Origin: Lolium rigidum
Lineage: Eukaryota > Streptophyta > Magnoliopsida > Poales > Poaceae
DNA: 64,000 bases
Assembly (NCBI RefSeq): GCF_022539505.1
Contig: NC_061511.1
Coordinates: forward strand, 35,722,620 to 35,786,619
Reading direction: 5' to 3'
Below the pieces are notes generated by a model that was given only the letters and a program-made list of their open reading frames with translations, was not told where the DNA came from and did no database searches. Below, piece by piece: positions 1 through 11,075 of this stretch. Numbering within the stretch: the first letter of the stretch is position 1; each line of letters starts with the position of its first letter. Both the position numbers and the translations under genes were made by a program.

Positions 1-433
1 AACAACTCGAAACAAAACACGTCGAAAACACGATATACGGACCTCCGTGGGTCCGGGGATTATATAGCAAAAATTTTCTCGGCAAAAGGAAAGTACCGGA
101 TCGAACCGTAGTCGGAAAGGGGCGACGGGGCGGCCAAACCATAGGGCGGCGCGGGCCCAGTGTCAGCCGCGCCGGCCTATGGTTCCACGCCCTCGTGCGT
201 CCTTTCCACTCCGTTTCGAACTCGTAATTTCTCATATTTTCCGAAACAGCAAAAATATAGTTCGGAAAGTAAATTGCGTACTTTTCATTACCGCATCGTT
301 ACCTATTCAAAGTCGAGTTCTGGCGGACCGTCAATTTGCCCTTTGATGAAAGCTTCCGGTGTTTCCACTCGAATAATATCAATATCAACATTATAAGAAT
401 CACCCGAGATATAATGCTTGAGTCTTTGTCCAT
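1..433 (-). other. Non-coding internal region downstream of pol in the Athila-type element
   Basis: No coding sequence continues convincingly here past the end of integrase. The stretch is GC-rich around 125-180 and then AT-richer, as expected for the spacer between pol and the 3' LTR in Athila elements. An env-like ORF is not seen, but only the first few hundred bases of the region are inside the window. Confidence 0.5.
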
Positions 434-1770
434 TCACCACTTGCGTAGCATTGCCTTGGAGAGAGCTAATCTTGATTGCTCCCGAGCGATACACCTCCTC
501 GACAACATATGGTCCTTCCCATTTCGAAAGTAATTTCCCGCAAAGAATCCGAGACGAGACCGATACAATAGGACTTTATCCCCAATATTAAACTCTCTTT
601 TGATGATCCTCCTATCATGCCATTTTTTAACTTTTTCTTTAAAGAGTTTAGCATTTTCATAAGCTTCGCTTCTCCATTCATCTAGAGAACTTAATTGTAA
701 CAACCTCTTATCACCGGCAAGTTTAGGATCTTTATTTAATTCTCTAACAGCCCTATAAGCTTTGTGTTCTAACTCTAAAGGTAAATGACAAGCTTTTCCG
801 TAAACCATTTTATAAGGTGACATTCCCATGGGGTTTTTATAAGCAGTTCTATAAGCCCATAGTGCATCCTTCAATTTACTAGCCCAATTCTTTCTAGATT
901 TATTAACGGTTTTCTCGCAAGATAGATTTAATCTCTCTATTTGATAACTCTACTTGACCACTAGTTTGAGGATGATAAGCGGAAGCAATTCTATGATTAA
1001 TACCATACTTAGCAAGAGTTTTTCTAAAACCTCCATGAATAAAATGAGAACCTCCATCAGTCATAATATATCTAGGTACTCCAAATCTAGGAAAAATAAT
1101 ATCTAAAAGCATCTTTAAAGAGGTCTCACCATCAGCACTTTTTGTAGGTATGGCTTCCACCCATTTAGTAACATAATCAACAAGCAACAAGTATATGAGT
1201 GTTACCTTTTGAAGAGGGAAAAGGTCCCATGAAGTCAAATCCCCAACAATCAAATGGTTCAATAACAAGAGTATAATTCATTGGCATTTCATTACGTCTG
1301 GAGATATTACCAACCCTTTGGCATTCATCGCAAGATAAAATAAACTTTCTCGCATCCTTGAAGAGAGTTGGCCAATAAAAACCTGATTGCAAAACCTTTT
1401 GCGCGGTTCTTTCTCCCGCGTGATGTCCTCCATAAGCACTACCATGACATTTACTCAATATCTCTTGTTGTTCATATTCGGGGACACATCTTCGCATAAT
1501 ACCATCCACTCCTTCTTTATATAAGTGTGGGTCATCCCATAAATAATGCCTCAAATCATAAAAGAATTTCCTCCTTTGCTGAGCTGAAAAGGTTGGAGGC
1601 AAGTACTTGGAAACAATAAAGTTAGCATAATCAGCATACCATGGACTGTCTCGCGAGCTCACCTTTATTACAGCCAATTGTTCATTTGGAAAACTATCAT
1701 TAACGAGGACAGGATCATAAGCAATATTTTCCAATCTAGACAAATTATCAAGAACAGGATTATCAAGCAC
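434..1770 (-). pseudogene. Integrase, Athila-type, frameshifted
   Basis: Reading right to left there is an H/C zinc-binding part (CHGSAYGGHHAGER, then CDECQR) followed by the catalytic core: first Asp in FDFMGPFP, second in MTDGGSHF, Glu in [10 protein letters not shown]. The C-terminal part carries [11 protein letters not shown] and the Athila-typical [16 protein letters not shown]. The core is split by a frame change near 1180-1270 and again near 875-905, so no single ORF spans it. The family inserts the cDNA copy into chromosomes; this copy cannot make a full protein. Confidence 0.85.
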
Positions 1771-1863
1771 CTTTCCTATCTACAATATGTAAATCAAATT
1801 CTTGCAACATGTAGTACCCATCTAATAAGCCTCGGCTTAGCATCTTTCTTTGTCATAAGGTAT

Positions 1864-2883
1864 CTAATTGCAAGCATGATCAGTATGAATAGTAACTTTT
1901 GAATCAACAATATAAGATCTGAATTTATCACAAGCAAAGACTACAACCAACAATTCCTTTTCAGTTGTAGCATAATTTCTTTGAGCAGCATCAAGGGTTT
2001 TACTAGCATAATGAATAACATTCAGTTTTTTATCTACTCGCTGTCCAAGAACAAGACCTACAAGCAAAATCACTAGCATCACACATAATTTCAAATGGTA
2101 AATTCCAGTCGGGGGTTCAACTATAGGAGCAGCTTGTTAAGGCTTTCTTAAGAGTTTCAAAAGCTTCCTTACAATCATCATCAAAAACAAATGGTACATC
2201 TTTTTGAAGGAGATTAGTAAGAGGCTTTGAAATCTTGGAGAAATCTTTAATAAATCTCCTATAAAACCCAAGCATGACCAAGAACACTACGAATACCTTT
2301 AACATCCCTCGGATAGGGCATCTTCTCAATTGCTTCAACTTTAGCTCTATCAACTTCAATACCTCTTTCAGAAATTTTATGTCCCAATACAATTCCTTCA
2401 TTAACCATAAAATGGCATTTCTCCCAATTAAGAACAAGGTTAGTTTCTTCACATCTCTGCAAAACTTTATCAAGATTTCGCAAGCAACTATCAAATGAAT
2501 TCCCATAGACAGAAAAATCATCCATGAATACCTCTACAATACTCTCACAAAAACCATGAAAAATAGCAGACATGCATCTTTGAAAAGTAGCAGGAGCATT
2601 ACATAAACCAAAAGGCATACGCCTATAAGCATAAGTTCCATAGGGACAAGTAAAAGTGGTTTTCTCTTGATCTTTAGCTTTAACAAAGAATTTGTGAAAA
2701 CCTGTAATAACCATCAAGAAAACAAAAATGAGTATTTTTAGATAACCTTTCTAGCATTTGATCAATAAATGGTAAAGGGTAATGATCTTTCTTAGTAACT
2801 TTATTAACTTTTCGAAAATCAATGCACATTCTATACCCTACAACTACTCTTTGAGGAATGAGCTCATCATTATCATTAGGCAC
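1864..2883 (-). pseudogene. Reverse transcriptase and RNase H, Athila-type, frameshifted
   Basis: From right to left: CIDFRKVNKVTKKDHYPLPF, TFTCPYGTYAYRRMPFGLCN (RT fingers/palm), the catalytic FMDD in [12 protein letters not shown], then [15 protein letters not shown] (connection), and RNase H motifs HYASKTLDAAQRNYATTEKE and HTDH. Frame changes near 2700, near 2260-2520 and near 2100 break the ORF. The order RT, RH, then IN fits Ty3/gypsy. Confidence 0.85.
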
Positions 2884-3143
2884 AACAAGTCATACCTCCT
2901 TTCTTGGGAACGCAATGCACAGGACTAACCCATCTACTATCGACAATAGGATATATAATACCAGCCTTCAAGAAGTCGTAATACCTCATTCCTTACCACT
3001 TCCTTCATCTTCGGAATTAGACGACGTTGAGGTTCAACAACAGTGCTTTGCATCATCTTCCATATTAATAGCATGTTGGCAAATAGATGGAGAAATCCCC
3101 TTTAAATCATCAAGAGTGTAGCCAATAGCTCCTCGGTGTTTCT

Positions 3144-3872
3144 TCAATATTCCCAATAACCTTTCTTCTTCAAACTCGAAAGCTTAGAACTAATAATAAC
3201 AGGATATATTTTCTTATCATCAATATGAGCATATTTAAGATTATCGGGTAAAGGCTTTAAATCAAAAACAGGATCTTCCTTTGGTGGCGGTGTTGTACCC
3301 AAATCTTCCACCGGTAAATCATGCTTGAGAATAGGTTGGCGAAGAAAAATCTCCTCAAGCTCCTCTCTTTCTTTCCTAAAAACTTCACTCTCGCTATCCT
3401 CCGTATGTTGCCGCAAAGGATTATTAGGAACAAGAACAATAGATGCACACTCGCTCCATTTTAAAATCATTACTAGGCAAATCAGCTTTATAAGGAGTTT
3501 TAGTAAATTTAGAGAAGTTAAACTCATAAGATTCACCAGCAAATTTAGTCAAAATTTTCTCTTTCTTGCAATCTATAACAGCTCCACAAGTATTTAGAAA
3601 AGGTCTACCAAAAATAATAGGACAATAATCACTAGCAGCGGACCCTAGTACCAAAAAGTCAGCAGGATATTTAATCTTACCGCACAAGACTTCCACATCT
3701 CGAACAATACCAATTGGTGAAATAGTTTCTCTATTAGCCAGCTGAATAACCACATCAATATCTTCAAGTTCACAAGAATCAATTTCGTGCATAATCTCCG
3801 TGTAAAGCTCATACGGAATAGCACTAACACTTGCACCAATATCACATAATCCATAATAGCAATGATCACCAA
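3144..3872 (-). pseudogene. Aspartic protease region of gag-pol, Athila-type
   Basis: Near 3815-3850 the minus strand reads DIGASVSAIPYELY, an aspartic-protease active site in the D-L/I-G-A-S form of Athila elements. It is followed by LANRETISPIGIVRDVEVL and FLVLGSAASDY, then IIFGRPFL. The frame changes between the active site and the flap, and again near 3430-3540. The stretch leading to RT (3144-3420) is acidic linker with REELEEIFLRQP. The protease would process Gag-Pol; this copy is broken. Confidence 0.75.
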
Positions 3873-4060
3873 TTTTAACAGTACATCATAGGAACACTAG
3901 CTTGTTTGGGTTTATTAGGATGTGAAACAATATTAGAAGCATCTTCACGTAAAATAATATGACCATCCTCTACATTTTCAGTCACAAGATCTTTAACTAT
4001 TGCAACAAAGAGAGTTCAACTTTTATTTGTTCTTCGAGTTCTACAGGTTTCTTTTCACTT

Positions 4061-4869
4061 TTATGAACTCGCACTATTTATAACGTAGTACTCTTTCATT
4101 TTAGCAGGAAAAGGAGTTTTTTCAATATAAGCTTCAGGAATAACGCGATCGCCAGCTTCAATTACAACACACTTATTAATAGATGAATCAATTTTATCTT
4201 TATACGGTTCATGATACTTATCAAAATTCTTCTTTGGCAATTCATAATGAGAGGCAAAAGCTTTATAAAGATTTACAGTCGACTTGAGAATCAAGACCAT
4301 ATGTAGCACTCATATTACGAAATTTATCAGCATCCATAAAAGCTTCAATGCATTTATAATCATAAATTATACCCGATTCTCTACCTTTGTCGTTCTCCCA
4401 ACCTTCAGTATTTTCTTGGATCCGATCAAGAAGGTCCCTTTTAAACTCTTCTTTGTTGCGTGTAAATGATCCGTAACAAGAAGTATCCAAGCAAGGTCTT
4501 GTCTTGAAAAGAAAGTCTTGCATAGAAATTATCAATAATAATATTACCAGGAAGCTCATGAATGGGGCATTTGAGCATCAAAGACTTCAATCTCCCCCAC
4601 GCTTGGGCAATACTCTCTCCATCATGAGGCCAAAAATTATATATGCGATTCCGATCTTTGTGAATTTCACTTGGAGGATAGAACTTAGAATAAAACCGAG
4701 GCACAATATCATTCCATTCAAGAGAATCCCCATTATCCAAGAATTTATACCAATGCGCCGCCTTACCGGACAGCGATAAGGAGAATAATTTCTTCCTCAC
4801 TTCATCCACAAGCAATACCTGCACATTTGAATAACCCGCATAATTCATGCAAAAACAATAAATGATCAC
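4061..4869 (-). pseudogene. Gag, Athila-type, frameshifted
   Basis: The right part contains a retrotransposon gag domain: VRKKLFSLSLSGKAAHWYKF, then PRFYSKFYPP and NFWPHDGESIAQAWGRLK. A second frame continues with LDRIQENTEGWENDKG and the short linker toward protease. It lies directly downstream (minus strand) of the primer-binding site, as gag should. Frames break near 4440-4560 and 4260-4310. Bases 4870-5117 upstream are non-coding leader. Confidence 0.75.
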
Positions 4870-5117
4870 CAGGATGGACAGCTTCCATCCCCTTCATAGC
4901 GGTTATCCATAACATGTTCAATAATTTTCGTAGGTATTTTATATGGTATTACTTCCTCACCTGGCGCCTCATCCACTACCGTTGCAGTAGTAGTAGATTT
5001 CCCAAATAGAAAATGAAGAGAAGATCTCTCCATAATGACTTATAGTAGCAAGCGTAAATAAAATCAGCACAACAAGAAAGGTTTTCCTTACCAATTCCAC
5101 TTACCAATAGCGCTTCG

Positions 5118-5138
5118 CTCCCAGGCAACGGCGCCGTG
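5118..5138 (-). promoter_or_regulatory. Primer-binding site, tRNA-Asp-like
   Basis: On the minus strand the sequence is CGGCGCCGTTGCC. It differs by one base at its first position from the tRNA-Asp type site usual for Athila elements. It starts about 11 bases downstream of the LTR end. Confidence 0.75.
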
Positions 5139-5148
5139 AAAATAGTCT

Positions 5149-6663
5149 TGATGACCCACAAGTATAGGGGTGTATCGTAGTATCTTCGATAAGTAAGAAT
5201 GTCGATCCCAACGAGGAGCAGAAGGTGTTGACAAGCAGTTTCGATGAAGGTTTCACTGTAAATGCTCACAGACAAGTATTCGGGAGGTTTTGATGTAACA
5301 GATGAAATAAATACGAGTAAGTAAAATGCGAGAGAAATAATTGCAGCGAGTGGCCCAATCCTTTTTAGCACAAAGGACAAGCCGGTTTGTTTACTTATAA
5401 TGACCAAACGTTCTCGAGGACACACGGGATTTTAGTCTAGTGCTTTCGCTACATACGGCTAAATAATCTTCATTGTTATGATAAGTGTTGTGTGGGTGAA
5501 CCTATGCTAATGTACCGCCCTTCCTAGGACTAAATACATACTTGTGATTATACCCCTTGCAAGCATCCGCAACTACAAGAAAGTAATTAAGAATAAATCT
5601 AACCACAGACCTTAAACTCGAGATCCCGCAATCCCTCCCCGCATCGATATACCAACGGGGTTTAGGTTTCGTCACTCCGGCAACCCCGCAATTAGCAAAC
5701 GAATACAAGATGCATTCCCCTAGGCCCATAAATGGTGAAGTGTCATGTAGTCGACGTTCACATGACACCACTAGAAGAATAACACCACAACTTAAATATC
5801 ACACCATTGAATATTACTCAACCATAGTTCACTACTAACATTTAGACTTCACCCATGTCCTCAAGAACTAAACGAACTACTCACGAGACATCATATGGAA
5901 CATGATCAGAGGTGATATGATGATGAATAACAATCTGAACATGAACTTGGTTCAATGGTTTCACTCAATAGCATCAACAACAAGTATGAATAGATACCGG
6001 GAGAGTTTCCCCTATCAAACAATCAAGATCAAACCCAAATTGCTACGGCGGTGACGAGGTGCTGCGGAGGAGATGGCGATGATGATGGTGGAGATGATGA
6101 TGACGGTGATGGTGATGATGTCCAGCTCGATGACGGTGACGATGGCGTCGATTTCCCCCTCCCGGGGGGAATTTCCCCGGCGGATTCCTGCCCGCCGGAG
6201 AGCTCTTTTCTCTCTGGTGTTCTCCGCCCCGCAGAGGCGGCTGTAACTCTTCGCGAGGTACCCCTTCTGGCTTAGGTTTTCGGGACGAAGGTTTTCGCGA
6301 AGAAAAGGAGGCGAAAGGGGTCGTGGGCCCCCCCAGACCATAGGCCGGCGCGGCCAGGGCATGGGCCGCGCCGCCCTAGGGTGTGGGCCCACCCTGGCTC
6401 CTCCTGGCCCCTCCTTCTGGCTTCCTTCGTCATCTTGAAAAATAGGATTTTTAGTATAATTTCCTTCCAGAGTTGATCTTCCGAAATATTGCGTTCTGAC
6501 GGTGCTTTTTCCAGCAGAATCCTGGCTCCGGTGTTCAATCCTCCAATAATGATGACACATGCAAAATAGATGAAATAACATAAGTATTGTGCCCCAATAT
6601 GAAATATATCAATGAATAACAGCAAATTATGATATAAAATAGTGATGCAAATTGGACGTATCA
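5149..6663 (-). repeat. 5' LTR of the Athila-type element (about 1.5 kb)
   Basis: On the minus strand the LTR begins TGATACGTCCAATTTGC at 6663 and ends ACTTGTGGGTCATCA at 5149, that is TG...CA. The start is fixed by the point where the host integrase frame (GDMV) is interrupted, the end by the primer-binding site. It holds G/C-rich low-complexity stretches (6050-6130 is a GATGATG-rich run) and no real gene; ORFs here are chance. Confidence 0.85.
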
Positions 6664-7566
6664 TATACCATGTCTCCAACTTGTGGCTCCCATGTTCTTC
6701 TCTTCTGATCGGCGTAACTCTTTTGCCGACTTTGAGCTATCTTCAACCTATCTCTTATGATGTCAATAATTTGTTGCTTTTCCTTGACATAATCAGGATT
6801 AAACTCCTTGCTTGCTCTAGCTTCATACCAGCATATGGGTGATCTACACTTCCTTCCATACAAAGCTTCGAACGGTGCCATCTTGATGCTGCTTTGATAG
6901 CTATTATTGTATGAAAACTCTGCTAGTGGTAAGTGTTCATCCCATGATCCTCCGAAGTCTAGGGCACAAGCCCTAAGCATATCCTCTAGGATCTGATTAG
7001 TTCTCTCCGTTTGTCCACCTGTCTGAGGATGATAGGCGGTACTAAAGTCCAACTTCGATCCTAAAGCTTCATGTAATTGCTTCCAGAATGCTGACGTGAA
7101 CACGGATCCTCGATCCGACACGATCTTCTTGGGCACTCCATGTTTACTCACGATCTCTTTGATGTAAAGATCTATGAGTTTCTCTCCTTTATCCTGCTGG
7201 TTTACCGCTAAAAAGTGTGCACTTTTCGTCAACCGGTCCACGATTACCCATATCATGTCCTTCTTTTTATGGGTCATGGGTAGTCCGGTGATGAAATCCA
7301 TTCCTATCTCCTCCCATTTCCATTCTGGAATTGGTAAAGGTTGTAACTTTCCTGCCGAACTCTGGTGTTCAGCCTTCACCCTTTGGCAAGTATGGCATTC
7401 CGCCACATATTGTGCTATCTCTCTCTTCATGTTGTTCCACCAGAATAGCTCCTTTAGATCCATGTACATCTTCGTACTTCCCGGATGAATGGAGTATGGT
7501 GTTTGATGGGCTTCCCGGAGTATTACTTCCTTGATTTCAGCAATATCCGAAACGCAGATCCTCTTC
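6664..7566 (-). pseudogene. Integrase, Tekay-like, truncated by insertion
   Basis: Reading right to left: IHPGSTKMY (zinc-binding part), ECHTCQRVK, the catalytic core with Asp in IGMDFITGLP, Asp in VSDRGSVFTSAFW, Glu in QTERTNQILEDML, then LAEFSYNNSYQSSIKMAPFE and YGRKCRSP. The reading frame is open to PQVGDMV at 6664, where the inserted Athila LTR starts and adds foreign codons to a stop. The missing part would have held the GKLSPRF-type region and any chromodomain. Confidence 0.9.
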
Positions 7567-7601
7567 TGAAACCATAGTGATTATGATTCTCCTCGGTGAA
7601 A

Positions 7602-9002
7602 TTATGATGGTCTACCTTCATCTATCCTTCTCATCTCCTCCACGATGAATGGATCGTCCAACTGACCCATCATTATCTCATTCTTCAGGTTGACATTTAG
7701 CTCATCGGCTACTTGTAAAGTCGATAGTCCTTCATGAGCTTCTTTCTCCCAAAGTTGTATCTGGGCTTGACTTATTTCCTTCTTCAATTCCGGTGATAAC
7801 TCTTGTTCCACTCCGCCGGTGCTCTTCCTACTCAAGGCATCTGCTACCACATTCGCCTTTCCTGGAGTATAATTGATGGTCAAATCATAATCCTTGATCA
7901 GTTCAAGCCATCTTTTCTGCCTCATATTGAGTTCCTTCTGAGTGAAGAAGTACTTGAGACTCTTGTGATCCGTATAGAGCTCACACTTGGCTCCATAAAG
8001 AAAATGCCTCCAAGTTTTGAGTGCAAATACAACTGCTGCTAATTCCAAGTCATGTGTTGGATAGTTCACTTCATGAGGTCTGAGTTGCCTCGATCCATAA
8101 GATATTACCTTCCGATCCTGCATGAGTACGCAACCTAATCCATGCTTGGATGCGTCACGATACACGATGTAATCCTTGCCAACTTCGGGAACTCGCTAAC
8201 ACCGGTGCCGTGGTGAGTTTCTCCTTCAGAGTTTGAAAACTCTTCTCACACTCCTCTGACCACACGAATGGTGTGTTTTTCCTTAACAGCTTCGTCATTG
8301 GTCCTGCTATCTTGGAGAATCCTTCAATGAATCTCCGATAGCATCCTGCCATTCCTAGGAATCCTCGGATTTCCTTGACAGTCTTGGGTGCTTCCCATTC
8401 TAAAACTCGCTGCTACCTTGCTCGGGTTAACAGCTATTCCATCTTTGCTAATGACATGACCAAGAAATTCCACTTGATCTAGCCAAAATTCACACTTACT
8501 GAATTTGGCATAGAGTTGGTGTTCTCTTAGTGTTTGCAACACTATCTTCAGATGTTCAAGCATGTTCAGCTTTATCTTTGGAATAGATCAAGATATCATC
8601 GATGAATACGATGACGAACTTGTCTAGACATGGCATGAAAATCTTATTCATGAGATTCATGAAAATTGCTGGGGCATTGGTTAATCCAAATGGCACTACA
8701 AGGTATTCATGATGTCCATACCTTGAGACAAAGGCTGTTTTTGGAACGTCTTCCTTCTTGATCTTTATCTGGTGATAACCGGATCTTAGATCAATTTTGG
8801 AAAAGACTCCCGCGCCTCTAACTTGATCAAATAGATCTTGTATTCTTGGAAGTGGGTACTTATTCTTGATTGTGACATTGTTCAAATTCCTGTAGTCTCC
8901 GCACATCCTTCTACCTCCATCTCTTTTATCTACGAAGATCACAGGTGATCCCCATGGTGAAACACTTTCTTGTATGAATCCTTTTTGTTCCAAGTCATCC
9001 AA
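7602..9002 (-). pseudogene. Reverse transcriptase and RNase H, Tekay-like
   Basis: Right to left: [53 protein letters not shown], the catalytic FIDD in [39 protein letters not shown] (connection), and RNase H with [23 protein letters not shown] and [11 protein letters not shown]. Frame changes near 8320-8560 and 8155-8170 split the protein into three ORFs. Confidence 0.9.
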
Positions 9003-9641
9003 TTATTCCTTAAGTTCTTTCAACTCCTTAGGCCCCATTTTGTATGGTGCTTTAGCAATCGGAGCTGTTCCTGGAATTAGGTCGATAGTGAATTCTATCT
9101 CCCTATCTGGTGGCATTCCAGGTAATTCCTTAGGAAACACATCCTGGAATTCATTCACTACAGGTATATCCTCTAACTTCACTTCCTTCATATTGTTCGG
9201 CTTGTAGCTCAACTTCAATCCGTGTATGCTTGTCTCCTTGGTAGATCATTCTACTTCCATCGGGGCTTTTCAAAGACACGAGTCTTGTTCACACGGTCGA
9301 TCAATGCTCCGTTAGCTTCTAACCAGTTCATACCAAGAATGACATCAATGTCCTTCATCGGTAAAATGAATGTAGTCTGCGTCAAACGCACATTTATTGA
9401 TCATGATGACTTGTTTTTGTTTGGTATGGGTTACTACTATCGTTCCCCCCGCGGAAAGTATGGTTATGGGTGTTTGTAACTTAGTGCAACTAATCCCATG
9501 TTTGATGATAAATTGCTGAGAAATGAATGATGTAGTTGCACCAGTATCAAAAAGTACTTTGCCAGGATGAGTGAGTATCTGGAGCGTACCTATCACTGCC
9601 TGATCGGAGTTAACCACCTCCTCCAAGCTGGTGCAGTTCAA
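9003..9641 (-). pseudogene. Aspartic protease region, Tekay-like
   Basis: The active site reads VLFDTGATTSFIS, followed by SAGGTIVVTH, the family's usual flap-like segment. After a frame change near 9220-9340 the ORF continues through [20 protein letters not shown] to the RT start. A stop codon at about 9003-9005 sits where relatives have a Gln codon before LDDLEQKG, so the protease-RT junction is broken by a nonsense change. Confidence 0.85.
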
Positions 9642-9665
9642 TTTGCCGAAGGGTTTCTTGTTCTT

Positions 9666-9883
9666 CTAGTTCCCTCCTCGGCTTCCTCCTCCTCCTGACT
9701 GACCTCCTCTAGTATTTCTCTTGGGGCAGTCCTTCAGCATGTGCCCCTCCTGCCGACAACCAAAGCATATGATCCTTGGCTTCTTGCAATCCTTGGCAAA
9801 ATGTCCTGTGAGTCCACAGCTTTGGCAAACCGCTTGGTTTGCAGTCTGGAATGCTTGGTTCCTCCTGCTATTATAGTAGTTGC

Positions 9884-9919
<36 letters not shown>

Positions 9920-10773
9920 ATCTTGGCTTGAAACTCAAGCTGGTATTGGGCTTGTTACTAACAAACCTCTTAGGCTCAAACTTGGCCTTCTTCCTCTTCT
10001 CTTCTTGCAGTTGCTTGAAATCATCTTCAAGAGTGATGGCTGCATCCACCAACTCTTGGAACTCCGTTGCTCTCATCATTCGGAGTTGTACCTTGTACTG
10101 GGGACTTAACCCCCTCAAGAACCTCTTCTTCTTTTTGTCCTCAGTGTTGACTTCTTCATCGGCGTACCGGGATAGTTTTGAGAATTCCCTGACATAAGTC
10201 AGGATGGCCTTGTCCTTCTGCTCGAGACTTTCAAATTCTCGACGCTTCAGCTTCCACAATACTTTCAGGGACATTGGATTCCCTGAACTTCCTCGCAAAC
10301 TCCTCCCAGGTGAATACTTTTCCAGCCGGATAAACGGCTACGATGTTGTCCCACCATGATGCGGCAGGTCCACACAACAAGTGTGTAGCATAACGAACCT
10401 TCTCCTGGTCGTTGCAACCAACAGTATTGAGCTTTCGCTCAGTGTCCATAAGCCAATCCTCCGCGTCCATCGGTTCGGGCGCGTATGCAAAAGATATAGA
10501 CTTAGTGTTCTGGAAGTCTGATAAAGTGACTCCCTGATTCTCGGGTCTCTCCACCCTGTTCTGTTGCAGCAGCTCTTGGAAGAATTTATTCTGCTGCTCC
10601 AATGTTACGCGTTGTCTCTCTTCCACCATCTGCATGTACTGGACGAAATTCTGTTGCGTCATGGGTGGTGGTGGTGGTAACTGATTCCTGGCTGCTTTGT
10701 CAGCCTCTTCCTTTTGTTTGGCCTCGCGCTCCATACGCTGCGCTTCGCTCTCCTCACCCGTCAATCCCGACAT
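9666..10773 (-). pseudogene. Gag with two CCHC zinc knuckles, Tekay-like, one frameshift
   Basis: The N-terminal half (10773 leftward) has a Gln/Pro-rich start and the gag core AEDWLMDTERKL, CGPAASWWDNI and FTWEEFARKFRE. A frameshift near 10250-10290 moves to a second ORF with KRREFESLEQ, LSRYADEEVN and KKRFLRGLSPQYK, an Asn-rich run encoded by a GTT/AAC repeat (9887-9918), then knuckles CQSCGLTGHFAKDC and CFGCRQEGHMLKDC. Gag would form the particle and bind RNA. The Asn run is a likely slippage site. Confidence 0.9.
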
Positions 10774-11075
10774 TTTCCCCTAGTTCTGCAACACAAGATG
10801 ATACTCATAATTACTCCATGCGCAAGTTTTCTGAGCTCAACCTTGTGCACAGAACTAGTCACGCAATGGAAATCAAGAAGCAAATCCAAATCATACAAAA
10901 CATATACCATGTATATACATACTTAAGTGGTCTTATTACAATACTCAAGTCGATGTGAGTATGCAAACTCACTTATTAAAGTATATGTACAAATTTCTAC
11001 AAATATTACACACTACAATACACGTGGTACTTGTGTATTGTAGTCTTGCTTCCCTTGGTGGTCTCTAGTCGATCT
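10774..11075 (-). other. Spacer between the extra ORF and gag
   Basis: About 300 bases without coding potential on the element strand. An AT-rich block lies at 10900-11040. No recognised motif was found. Confidence 0.5.

Larger units (their letters stand above)
1..6663 (-). mobile_element. Athila-type Ty3/gypsy retrotransposon (Sabrina-like), 5' LTR plus partial internal region
   Basis: The element reads right to left: LTR (5149-6663), primer-binding site, gag, protease, reverse transcriptase/RNase H, integrase, then non-coding sequence running off the left edge. The integrase C-terminal wording ([16 protein letters not shown]) and the protease style (DIGAS, then FGRPFL) are those of the Athila lineage. 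The LTR end wording resembles Triticeae Sabrina-like families from memory, so the family name is tentative. All coding parts have frameshifts or stops, so it is not autonomous. It is inserted in the integrase gene of the neighbouring Tekay-like element; the 3' LTR and second target duplication lie outside the window. Confidence 0.9.

Noticed and set aside
6051..6275. Asp/Gly-rich ORF of 74 aa in the Athila LTR
   Set aside because: Simple GATGATG repetition antisense to the LTR; no conservation evidence.
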